Part shown: piece by piece, positions 39,331 through 51,539 of the stretch | How positions within the stretch are numbered: position 1 is the stretch's first letter | How the letters are laid out: every line of letters begins with the position of its first letter | From: Luscinia megarhynchos | Lineage: Eukaryota > Chordata > Aves > Passeriformes > Turdidae | Direction: 5' to 3' | Assembly (NCBI GenBank): GCA_034336665.1 | Contig: CM067569.1 | Coordinates: forward strand, 23,347,320 to 23,411,319 | Length of the DNA stretch: 64,000 bases | The notes under the pieces: model-generated | Seen by the model: only the letters and a program-made list of their open reading frames with translations | What the model was told of the DNA's origin: nothing | Databases searched by the model: none | Program-made: the position numbers and the translations under genes

Positions 39331-42300
39331 GTTGGAGGGTCCAATGTGCATGTTAAGCAGCTGGGGAAGTGAAATCTACAGCAAGAGGGTCTAAAATGGG
39401 ATCTTCAAATGAGGCTTTAAGATGAATTGAAGTTGGGCTTTGTAAAGTCTCATTTTTACATGATGGAGCTGATATCAAAGTGTTGTCCGGAAATCAGCAT
39501 GGTTCTGTGTGTCAGAGCACTTACTCAAGTCCTCAGAGAGGCTCTCACTGCTCTGTTAGCTCTAACTCTGTGTCACTTTGCATTCCAAGTATAAGCCAAG
39601 TATCTGAGGAAGGAATTAAAAAATCACCAGGGTAATATAAAATGTTCATTGTACTGAACCTTTCTTTCCTCGCTAATTTTTGTGTCTTTGCGGGTATACA
39701 TAGTTTTAAGTGGTAGCTTGGGGGACTAAACACAAGGCCATGCTGGTTTTTTCTGACTGGTTTCCATTCAGAGGTCAGTGAGGGCTCCTCTCATTTTCTT
39801 GAGTCATCCAGTGTCTTTAACCTACCTGGCAATAGAAGTGTCATCTTCGCCAGACTAGATCTCAAAATGGGAGCTATTTTGACATGAAAAAGGTAGCTGG
39901 TTCAGCATTATACAGGACAGTGAAGCCATTTGGTTCCCATCTCCTTCCAAAATCTAGTCAAATACTTCAAAAGTAAGAATCTTGTTCATGACTGCTAATG
40001 CTCTATCATTGTCTGAATAAATCTCCAGCCCCAATTAACTGAGAACAATGTGGGATTTAGTAGTTTTAAAAATCAGATCAAAATTCTAGCTACCTGCAAA
40101 TACTGTTTTGTTATTCAGGAAAATCAATTCAAGCTGGATTTTTAGAGATATTTTACAACTCATGTATAAATAGATGCCACGAGGGATTATCAGAATTGGT
40201 GTCTTCACCCAGTTGAAATTCAATAACCATCCATCTACGTTTTAATGCTTATGGATGTCTCTACAGTTTGAATCTGGGTTCAATTCAAAATTTGCTTGAC
40301 TATGAATCCAGAAGCATGTTATTCTTGTTCCAATTAAATGTGAGCTATCAACTGTTGAAAGGATAAGAGTGAACTGAAAATATTTAGGAACAAGAGAAAC
40401 ATGAAAATAGATGACTTTTTCCCCTAACAAAATGATTAGGAGAAACTTATTATCAATTTTACTGCTACTGCATTTTAATTTACCACCCCATCAAAATAAT
40501 AAAATGAAGCCCGAAGATCCAAATGAGTTCAAGTTCTAAGTGCCCACAGAAGAAAGTAGGAAGAATAAGTCAGAGAGCAAAGAGTGATACTTGAAGGATG
40601 TCTATAGAATGCATGTTTCACTTGGGAACATGTGTAGTGCTGGTCTCAATATCCAAATCAGATTTGCATCACTATAATTTGGCTGAAATTTGCATAGGAA
40701 ACATGGAATTTTGGTATCCATTTACCAGTGAGTTTCAGTAAGACTTTGTAGTCCTTTGGAAGTCTTATTGGTGCTGGTTTTTAATTCAAATTTTCCTGTA
40801 ACACATCTCTGAAGATCTTTTTAAGATAAATTTGCATGCTGACATAGCTTTCCAAACAGATATTTTTCTCTGGTATTTAGTGTTTGATGTCTGAGGAAGC
40901 TGCTTAGAGAGGTCTCATCTTATGTCCTAACTTGACTGGCAGCGGTGACAATTGATTTTAATTTTGTGAACCAGCACAATTTCAAGTACATTTTGTGTGA
41001 TGTAGACATGTAATGGTAGGACCCAATCCTAATTTCTGTGGATCTTACAAATGTGCAGTGGAAGCAGACTGTGCTACTGCTTATGGCCTGATGAAAACTG
41101 ATTTTTGTTGTGTGTATGTGAAAGCCTTAGTAGCACAACAAATGAGCTGAACCTTATAAATTCCCCATCCCACCAAGTGCAATGGTCTGTTTATCAGCAA
41201 GACTAGGCAAAATGGTGAAAAAACCTCTTACCAAGTTTTTGATGTCTGAAATACAGCAGTTTGCCCTCTGTTTGCTTTCTAAACCATTAAACAAGATTCA
41301 AAAGATTGCCTAGCTACCAAAGCCTACATATTAATTTTGCCTGAGTTGAAAAGGAAAATGCTAGAAGACTATATGGGCCTGAGTAGGTGCTTCCCAGTGA
41401 TTTGTGTGTTCAGCAGCTGTCTCTTCCTAAGCACTGAAGTTACAGTGCAACATTTGTCAGGGAAGGGAGATCCCTCATAAAGTCAAGGCATATTACACAA
41501 TCTGTGCCTCTGCTCGTTGAGCATGCTGGTAAAACCAAGTAAGGGAAGAGGATGGAGAACGGGAAGAGATCTCCAAGAGCAGTGTTGGGCTGGGCTGATG
41601 ACAGGCTATGGCCCTGCACCTTCTCTAATTTTCTTAACTTCAACAATCACTAAAATTTTCCAAACTGTACAGCAGTGAACAGAGGCCAAGTGTCTGAAGC
41701 CTCAACTGTTATTATTCTCAGTCAGTTTCTTTCTTTGCAAAAAGAAAGCTTGTAGGCTAGTATCAACTCTTAAAATAATTTCATTCATGTTCATTATCAA
41801 AGATGGTTATGCACCTAAATTAAGATTTTATTAGTATCACATATTTGTATTTTAATATTTTCTGTTTTATGGCTGAGATTTACCATTTTTGTCATGACCA
41901 ACCCAAGAAATTCCTCATCTTTCAGAATGAGGGCAGATAAGTCACTGAGTTGTGATAGTTTCTCTACCTGACCCTGCTCTGGCAACTTACCTTTGTTTCA
42001 AGGCTTTTATTTTGTGTCTGAAGCTTTTTGGGAAGGCTGCTAGCAAGATGTAGCATGACATTCTTGTAACTCAAGATGTCCTCTCATGTGGTTTCACCCC
42101 ACAGAGCAAGCTGTGCATTGGAAACATTCAGTCCTGAGAAGGTTAATGTTAAGATTGATTTTTATTTGCATTGTAGCAACTAGAATTGTTTAAGTACAGG
42201 AGTCCTTTTGTAAACTGCATATATCTAGAGTAGCTCCAGCATCTGATGATACACTGAGGCCATGGTAGGTGAGTGCAAAGTGCTGGATGAGAAATGCAAC

Positions 42301-44700
42301 CTAAGCCAGAGGCAATGAAATTAGTGTAACAGCAAGGTGTAGAGTGAATCTTGTTGCCTGAAAGGCAACAAAAATAGACCCTCAAGAACCTCCCTGGAAA
42401 CTGCAAAATGAAATCTGAAGCAACAGTTGTGTTGCTATCTCTCATGGAGAGTACAGATAAAGACTGATGCAGGGGGACATCATGTATGTTTTAACATCAA
42501 GTCTTTCTTGGCAAAGAGCCAGATCAAATACATACAGCTATGTCCTAAGCTGTTGAGGTTCCTCTGTGATCTTAAAAATGTCGCCAGTGGATTTCGGGAC
42601 ATTTCTTACTTTGAAGAACTAAGAGAGGAAATTGCACATATTAAAGCTTTCATCTTTTGTCACTCGTATTTTTTTTGTTTTTCATTGAGGAATTGTTATA
42701 ATTTTTATTTTGTGAGATTCTTGGTGGATGCCCAGTGCCATCTTGAGCAGCGAACTTTTGGCTGTAATTATATTGAAGTAGCACACAAACAGAGGTAGAA
42801 TAATAGGAACTAATGGTAACTCTAACTTGAATGTCCTGCTGAGTTTTAAAAACTATAATGTTGAGCAAGGAAGCTTTTGATTAAATTATGAAAGACATGA
42901 TCTCTGTGCAAATTTTATGATTTGTTGCATTTCAAATCAAGTTAATTCATTCCTATGAATGCTTCTCCCTTTAGTGTCTTGGAGTTTCACAGACATAGTT
43001 TTGTGACCATTTGCATAATTATCTAAATGGGCAGCTCTTTGTCCTCCATCATACTTTCCCCCTCAGGATTTCTTGGTGTTTTTTTTTCCTGCAATCTTTT
43101 GAAGTCCAGCTCAGGATTTCAGGGGTGCAGGTATTGGCTTGATTAACTTCAAAGCGACACACCGCTGACTATCACATTAGCTTGTCACTTGGCCTCCAGC
43201 AGACACTGCAATTGTGAATGGAATTGAGTAGCTTTATTGGAGATATATTTTCTTTTTTTTTTCTTCCAGAGCTATGGGAAAATAAATACGAAGGTTCAAC
43301 AGTGTCACTCGAGTTCATGTTCATATGCTAGCTAATAGTATCTGCTACAATTTTAAATGTAGAGAGGTGTATGATGTCAAAATATTTTTTGTCTCATGTT
43401 TACTCTTTTGCTGCCCCAAGAAGAACCCAGAAGACTGTGGTAATTTGGCAGAATTGTAATCAAATTCCTTTCCCAGAACTTTGGGGTTTGAAATAACATG
43501 AGAAGCAGATTTATTTTTTTTATTTTAAATTTTTTTTGGTAAACTAAACTTTGACTTCTAATAAACAGCTGTGTCCCTATTTTCTGTGCAGTAGTAAAGA
43601 TCCAATGATCAATGCAATGTATCTTATGATCAAACTGTAAATCATCAGTCACATAAAATCATTTCTATAAACTACATCCTCCTAATGTCAGCTGTATGAT
43701 ACAATTACATTTCTTTCTGTACTAGTTTCCCTACATTATTGTTGTAATTAGAGATCTCAAGATATCATCTGACCCTGGTATATAGATGTCTCCTAATAAT
43801 TAAATAGTTGTGGTAATCTGTGGGATGTTAAAATTTTCCTGAAATGTTGATAAAGATAGCTGTGAGTTTTTAGGGAGTGGAGACATTTTCTTGGTAGAGA
43901 CTATTTCAATGTGCTGTTTTGGGATGATCTGGCTGCATCTTATTTTTCTTCAGAGACCTCCTTTTCTGTCTTTAATTTCTGTGTGCAAATGAAAGGTACC
44001 CAAATGCAAGCTCATTTAAACATGACTAGGTTGTCATATGTCAAAATGCACATACTGAGAGATCCAAAGCAGACTTGCTAGTGAGCAGCATTAGATTTAA
44101 CTATTCTTTGTAATGTGAATTATAGAAAGACAATAAGAGAAAACATATATTTAGAGTTCTGTGAAACTGAATATGTAGTGTGCTTGTTTGGATGGTTAAT
44201 ACAGAAGCCTTTGAAAGTACTATATATGTTGGACAAGAGATGTGCTACTCTCAGAAGGGTCTATTTTGTTGGCAGTTAGAAATTAATGGAATCTGAGTTA
44301 GAATAATAGGTCACAAATGATCTCATGATATGAGAATTTGACCAATGAGTTTTTATCTGGCTCTTGAGGTGTTTAGATGATGCAGATGCACCATGACTGC
44401 CTTTCCATCAGTTGTTGCTCATTTGATATATTTCAGTTATTTTAGAAAGACTTTCTTGCAATGCAATTCCATGCCTCCATCGTTTGTGGTTTTCTGCATA
44501 AACGGAAGTGTCTGTGTTATGCAATAAAGCCCTGTAACTGACATCTGTAACGAAAGGGGAAATGAGAAATTAAGAATTCAGTCCTAGGAAAGCACTTGCA
44601 TGTGTCATTTCAGAAACCAGGGCTAACATAAAACACTCCAATTAATACTGAATATTGCATATTATTTGATTACAATTCAGAAAACTTTTTTTGGTAGGTC
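39331..44700. other. Noncoding DNA, nothing recognised
   Basis: AT-rich sequence without supported genes. A plus-strand open frame of 123 codons at 42427-42798 ends in T-rich sequence and has no coding bias. A strong acceptor-like tract ends at 43269 but leads to a stop after 20 codons. Confidence 0.55.
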
Positions 44701-44900
44701 ACAGTAGGGTGGCTTGATTTAAATCACCAGTTTGAATCATGATTTAAGTCAGCAGGCAGGAGCCCTGTATTTGAATAATTAATTTTAATCTGTATTTAAT
44801 TATTTTTCCTAAAGAAATTTGTCCTGTTGATAGGTATAAACAATTAAAACACACTGATTTGCAAACAGATGAAATCTTATGGTAATAATTGGTACTATAT
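44700..44900. repeat. Possible ancient interspersed repeat (GATTTAAATC motifs)
   Basis: GATTTAAATC (44716-44725, itself a palindrome), TTTGAATC (44731-44738) and GATTTAAGTC (44741-44750) are three diverged copies of one motif in 35 bases, preceded by AGGGTGGCTT. I recall a similar arrangement in old repeats of reptile and bird genomes but cannot name the family. The right-hand edge is a guess. Confidence 0.4.
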
Positions 44901-45358
44901 TTTGGCAATAGAGAAGATATATTAAATACATATGTAATTACATCACTTAATATACATTTATTCATATAATTTACTTTTACATTTTATGGTATTAGAGAAT
45001 GGTAAATTTATGTTTGTCTGCTTTGAGGTTACTTTCTTACCTAGGGTTTTTTAAGAAGCATACCTTGGTTCATGAAATGTAAATTAAATGATTGGTTAAG
45101 TTACTTAAGGAAAAACATATAAGGAGACTGATACATGATTTAAAAAAATAAATACTAATGAAGCATGACTTAGTTCTCTTGTTCAGTAACTATTGAAAAT
45201 ACATTAGCTGTAGTGAATATCTATGCTCAGCACACTGTATTTTCAAAAGTGTGGGCACCAAAAAAATCCATCAACCTATCTTTAGATGTCTAAACAACTT
45301 TCAGTGTCTTTCCCCATATAATTCAGAATTTTAGAGTTTGCAGTTTTGTAGTCTTTTG

Positions 45359-45389
<31 letters not shown>

Positions 45390-45390
45390 T
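45359..45390. repeat. (TA)n microsatellite
   Basis: TA dinucleotides over 32 bases with one TG interruption. A simple repeat likely to be length-variable. Confidence 0.9.
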
Positions 45391-46097
45391 TTAAATGAAA
45401 GAGAACACCATCTCTTTTGAAGGTAAAATTGACTGACTTAATGAGTTTAACACAGTGAAGAAAACCTTATTGCCATTTTTAGTAGATGTCAAGAATAAAT
45501 ATGAATTTAAGTAAAAATGTGGCTTTAATATGACTGGTAATGAAGGTTGAAATTACCTAATCCTGCTTATTTAAAAAAAAAAGCAAGAATACCAAGAAAA
45601 TGGCATGGTTTTGCAAGAACAAAACAAAAACCCCCTGAAGATTCCTGCAGGAAAACAGCTCTTCTACAGCTGTTTCTTATGGCAGTAGCCAAATGGATTC
45701 AGTAAAAAGGCTTCTAAGGGGAGCTTATACCGTGTTGGATCAACAACCTATGAGATAAAGATTCCTCTTTGCAAGTGAGACAGTGGCACCTAAAACATTG
45801 TCATGGGTAGACTGGTTTAATTATACGCTTGGCAGAAATGCTGTGATTGTACTTTAATGAGTAAAGAATACACTCTTTCTGAAGTCTTTTAAATGCATTT
45901 ATGCATTTATTGCATGTGTAATTAAGGAAATTTCGAAATATGTATAATATACCATAGAAAGTTATAAGCAAAATACTCTGTGCTTATTTAATAGCCAATG
46001 TTATATTAGCAACAACTAAAGCAAGGAAATGAAATAGATTTTAAACCCAAGTTTTGCTGCAAATCACAGCTTTAAAGAAAAGTAATGGGAGAATCTG

Positions 46098-46115
46098 TTA
46101 AAGAGATCTCTTTAA
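46098..46115. repeat. 18-bp perfect palindrome
   Basis: The sequence ttaaagagatctctttaa reads identically on both strands with no loop. It is long for a chance perfect palindrome but carries no known site. Confidence 0.85.
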
Positions 46116-47518
46116 AAAAGAGATTTCTTATTGCATTGATCTGGATAAGAGAACAGTAACTGAGTTCCTTCCAGACAGAGATGCTCTAGATCCTAGAGAG
46201 GGCTGCACTGAGGTGGTGCTGAGTTTTCAGTAGTTGTGTGCTTTCTCTGCAGCAAGTGATTCCAAGAGAAGTCCTTCCTACCCATACCCAGGAGGAAGGG
46301 TTTGCATCAGGGCTCACTGCTGTCACCCATCATTTCTGCATCTTTCACCTCATCAGCCCTGCAGCCTCGGGTGGAACGGAAACAGGTCCATGACACATAT
46401 AAACCCTTCAAGTATCTCTCCTGCTGCATGAATATACAATGCCTTCTCCCCAGCCCAGTTTTATCACTGTTACCTGCTAAACTGGACTGCCTGGGGGTTT
46501 TGGGCAAAGCTGTGCACCTTCATAGTAAGGGAGCCTTTCTTTAGGTTGGTGGTATTTACCATCCCAAAGGACTTGTACCTTTTCCATGAAGCAGTGTACT
46601 TGAAGTGGGGGTGGGGTGGGAATATTTTCATCCTTCTTCCCTATAACTATGACTTCATGAGAAGCCAGACCAACTAGTGCTAACTTGAACAGTCCTGTGA
46701 GGTGGGGAGGAAGGCAAATCTGCATTCCCTGCACTAAGACTCAGGGAATGATCTCAACTGTCATGTCAGATGAAAATTCATGAGTCTATTCTGTCACAAT
46801 GTGAGGCAGCATAATAGAATATGGTCTCATTCGTAAAAATGTCTGTTTTCTTCCCCTGCCACTTATCTTTTTAGCTATTAAACAGGGTTAAGGGTCCTCT
46901 TGTCACTTTTATTAATACAGAGAATCTACATCAAGGAGATTTTTTGCCCTTCTATTCCTTGGAAAGTTTCTCTCAATGCTAGCATTAGAAGTGAAGATGA
47001 AAGTAGAAAAAAAAATAAGCATTGAGAAAAGGGTTAGATACTCAGCAGCTCTTTTTCAGGAAAGAAAACTCAATGGAGATTATATATGTCATCAGATAGT
47101 TTAGAGGCACTTCTCTTTCCTGCTGATTTAAGAGAGAGAAGTGAGATGTAAACAATAGATCAGTGGCCTCACCATGGAGCACGTTAGAATAAACTACAGC
47201 CTAAATCCTTATCAAATGATCTTGAATATTAGGAACTTGTCGATTTCAGCAGCTAAATAATTGCAGTTACTACAGGGATTTGCTCTTTAGATTTCCTAGC
47301 TCAGGGAACTGAACTTTCCCTTCAGGAGGATTACCATTAGGTCTATAGGACCTAATCAGCATAAACCTTCAGCCCAGCAGGCAGGTGTCACAGTAGCTGT
47401 TCGTTTGCAAGGTAAGTAGGTACAAGATGTGAGAAGTTCAGAATTAGTAATGCAAGTCTTCTGTCATTTTTATCATTGGACCCTGCAGGGAGGATCTGAT
47501 TAAATGGATATTCACCTC

Positions 47519-47560
47519 TTTGCATTAATGTGAACCCAATTTTAATTTGCATATAATTAA
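47519..47560. promoter_or_regulatory. Octamer/homeodomain motif cluster
   Basis: A perfect POU octamer ATTTGCAT (47545-47552) runs straight into ATAATTAA, and TTTGCATTAAT lies 25 bases upstream. Adjacent octamer and TAAT cores are typical of developmental enhancers. Regulatory function is inferred only. Confidence 0.25.
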
Positions 47561-50281
47561 CAGCACAGAAAAAAGTATAATTTTATTATTTGCTGTTGAA
47601 AGCAGATCTGTGGTAGCAAGGAGCTACGTATAGTAGCTGAAGTGTGATATAAATGACTTTATCTCATCCCTCTTCTTTCTTTCTATTTCTGCTTCCTGCA
47701 GCATATTAATTTCAACATCTGTTTTGTTTGGTATGAAATGCAACATCCAGATTTTTCCTAAATAAATTGCTTCACATGTTTCTTTGTTTTGTAGGTCCTC
47801 CATGTACAAACAACAGTGCTGTAGACCCTGGTACTCTTCAAATGCCCTGTATAGTTTCACAGAGATGTTTCAGGTTCTGTGGTAGAAAACAGCCATGCAA
47901 TCTGATTTGGATTTCAGAGGGTATTAGTTCTGTCCACAACTTCTGACATGCATTTGGGAAGTGACAGGGAGCAAATCAGTTCACCTCACTACACCTTGGT
48001 TTCCTGTCTCACTGTGGCCTAGCTAGTCCTTTTAGACACTTTAGAGCAGGGTTAGAATAAGAAGGGAAGAATAGCTCCAATTACATGTTCATTAGATGGA
48101 CCTTTGGCTCTTGTTGGGCATAAACTGTAGTAATTGAGAATTCAGTTTTCTACTAATAGGGTTTTTTAATGACTCAATAAGTTACATTTGAATCTAAATG
48201 TGAAATATGCCATAATAATTTTTAAAAGTTTTTTGCAATGCACATTCCTGTGTCTGCCCTGGATAAAATAGAGCTTTATTTTGATCTAGTAAGGCAGTTT
48301 TTATAATCTTATATTAACAGCTATAGATCCTTCTACTTGCTGGTAAGCCTGTCTACTTGCCTACTTTGTGGGCATGACCTTTCTGCTAAAAAATCATGCT
48401 TCAGAGATCCTCACCATCAAGATTACTTTAATGGGCAGCTGTAGTAGTGCTATGAAATGTGTACTTTGCTCTACCAGTACTTGGATATGCTCTATATCAT
48501 CAGATAGCCGAAATGAAATGACACAATGTAAAATCATTTGGTCTATGTTGACTAGGTGTGAAAAACAGCACATCACACGTGTACGTACACATATATTGAA
48601 CTAACATATGAACCAATATATAGCACTGGTTCAGAGAGCTGGATGTGTTAGGAATCAAAGTCTTATTAGATTGGACATATTATAGAGAAATTTTAACTTA
48701 GATGAATTGAATTTTCTAGAAGAAAACTCTTCCACCAAAGTTCATTGGAAAGTTCATGTCTGATTTACACCAGAAACTTAGTTAAAGGTTTACATATTGA
48801 ATGTCGTGTCCACCCAGATTCAGTAAAATGCAGCACAAGAGGTCTGTGAGATTGTGTTGAAGTGAACCATCTGGGGAGTGAAATACACCAATACATGGAA
48901 TAAATGCTAATTGATGAACTGCAAAACTTTGAGTTCAAGCTTTCGCTTCTCTTAATCCCTAATTTGAACAATGCTCATGGATGTGCCTTTCCCTTGCATT
49001 TCCTTAAAATCATATGGAAGGGAGTAGATTCTGGTCCGGTAATTGGCACTTAAAATAGCATTTGGAGTCTAGAATCTGATGATCCAGTGTTCTTTTTAGG
49101 TGACTCTGGATAAAAAATATAGGTACTTAGTGTCTCTTTACTTAGCTCCATTCTTTTGTGACTGCTTTCCTAACAGAGTAAGATGGATACAAACCATCAG
49201 CCATTTGAATGTTTTGCCATGAGACTAGAATGCTTAAGTTGGCAAAATGTTAAGTTTTGCAGCATCTTAGAAACTGAAAAGCCTTGAGCCATTCACTTGC
49301 TAGGCAGTTAGAAGTCAAGAAGCCCCTTGGAAGGCTCAGGGGTTAGCTCAGCAGCTGTTGCTTATGTAATTGTACCAGGATGCTGAAGCTAATTATGACA
49401 CTGTTCTAATCTGGTTGCATTGATTATTTTAAGAAACATCTGTAACACCATAAAGAATTTTTGAAAATTTTTGAAGCACTTGCAATTTTAATTTGTGCTG
49501 TCTCTCCCCAGTTTGGGTACCCAGTACATCTTTCATTTATTAAGATGTGGTCTTTGTATCCTCTTTAGTGTATCTTTCCTGTGTGTGCCACACTCCAAGC
49601 AGGAAGCAGCAGATCACTGCTGGAAAGGAATTACAGTAATTGACTTGTGGGGTCAGAAACAGTTAACTCTGCAGGAGAGGTGTTAATGCTAAATGATGCT
49701 ATAGTGGCATTTCTGCTCAAATAAAAGATACCAGCCTAGTAAGGTTTAGAAGTAGTTTCCAAATGACCAGGAAATGTGAGTAAGCAAATCACTAATATGT
49801 ACATTCTCTTAGCAACAAAAAAGCTGTGTCATGTTCTGCCAGCGGGGCTTCAGCACTGAGCAAAGGGGTATGGCTGGATTTAGGAGAAATACAAGTTTCA
49901 GGCTGACTGAGAAGGGGCACAAAGCAAAAGTTGAATTCAGGGGCTTCTCTTAATATGTAGGCTGAAAGCATATACCGAAGAGAGGACTTTCTAGTGTGCA
50001 GTGTCCTTTAAATAGATTGATCCTGTTGCAGGCAACAAAGGATAGATTGACATTAAACTGTTCCTCTGATGGCTTTATCCAGCAGGTACATTCCTCATCC
50101 AGGTTCAAGTACCTTTTATTATTGGCATAATATTACATATTCTAGACAGTGTTGGCTCTGTGTGTCTCACAGTCTAATATATGTATGTGCTTTATGTGCA
50201 TTGGTGCTCAGCACAGTGAGATCCTCTCCCATGGAAAGGAATGGGGCACAACTGGAGCATTTTTCCTGTGTGGTTGTACAC

Positions 50282-50320
50282 ACAATGCTGTACTTTTGCT
50301 GTACAATGCTGTACTTTTTC
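50282..50320. repeat. 21-bp tandem duplication (two copies)
   Basis: acaatgctgtactttt occurs at 50282 and again at 50303 in direct tandem. The second copy is incomplete. It is a simple local duplication. Confidence 0.75.
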
Positions 50321-51523
50321 ATCCAAGCAATTGCTACATACCTCTGTAAACTAAAGAAAGATTTCTAGTTCTGTGTACTGCTGCTCCTGGGTTGCAGCTG
50401 TGTATGAAACTCAAGGTGGAAGAGGTAGAGATTTGTAATTGCCTGTTGTCTTCACTAGCTCATTACTTTGTCTGATGTGACTGGAATCAAGCCATAACTG
50501 GAGATGCTGGACATGACAACTCTTTCTTTGTCTAGTTTTGGTAGGATACTGGCAAATTCATGTATCCAAAACTTGTCTGGTTCATGACTTATTAGCCATA
50601 ATTTGAACCTAAGTGTTTAATAGTTGGAAGCAATTAACATATTAGACTAGTATTCAGAAAGTATTTCTTTCCTGAGGCACACAGAAAGCTTTAGAATGTA
50701 GTGAACACAAATGATGATATAATAAAAAGGTAACTGTCCTCTCCTTATGTCCAAGAAGTAGTTGGGCTGGGCTGAATATTCATACTAATATACTATTTAA
50801 ATGTATTTCTGAATAAGTGGTAACTAAATAATGTAAGATTATAATAGTGGCTGGCTACACTGAATAAGAGCAAGACCATAATGAGTAAATTACACCATTC
50901 TAAGACAGAATATGATACAAATTGGTAGGGGTACTTTGTATCTGAGAGATTAATTGTACACTTTCAATCTCCTCTAGGCCCTAGGAAACCTGTGGGATCC
51001 CAGGAAGATGACTTATGAATAGGATTTTATTGGTTTTGCCTGTATGCTTTGTGCAAAAATTGGGAATGCTGTATTTCTCAGCAATGCCTGATCAAATACT
51101 GTGTCCTTGAGGTTTCTTGCTGTCCTGCTCTGGTACACTGACTTTTGGTCTTTTGTAACCAATCAAAAATTTATTAGCTTTTTGGAAGTATTTTGTGTCT
51201 CACATTGTAGCATATGTAATAAAAATGTTTTTTGTACTCTTCTAGCAAAAAAAGGAGCATGTTTGCTTGTGGCAAAGGGTGGCATGGATAAATGCTCCCA
51301 GGCATGCATTCTTTAGCTGTATGTGACACAAACAGAAAGGTAATTTGGGAACATGGAAATCCTTTCATTGAAGCTGTGTTTCTTAGAACACAGGAACTCT
51401 TTGGAAATGCTGCTTGTAATAGTTGGAAATATATATTTCTTAATAACGGTTCTTTATTTTAAAAAGCTATTTGTGAAACCCTACAAAAATATTTGTTTTC
51501 TGTATATTTTCTGTATGTAGAAT

Positions 51524-51539
51524 ATCTGCAGCTGCAGAT
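51524..51539. repeat. 16-bp palindrome centred on an E-box
   Basis: atctgcagctgcagat is identical on both strands. Its centre is CAGCTG (51529-51534), the E-box bound by basic helix-loop-helix dimers. Confidence 0.8.

Noticed and set aside
42427..42798. 123-codon plus-strand open frame
   Set aside because: It runs into T-rich sequence giving Phe/Cys-rich peptide, with no third-position bias and no motif. Length is within chance for 64 kb.
43246..43335. T-rich tract and ttccag at 43269 followed by a 20-codon open stretch
   Set aside because: Good acceptor shape, but too little open sequence to call a terminal exon.
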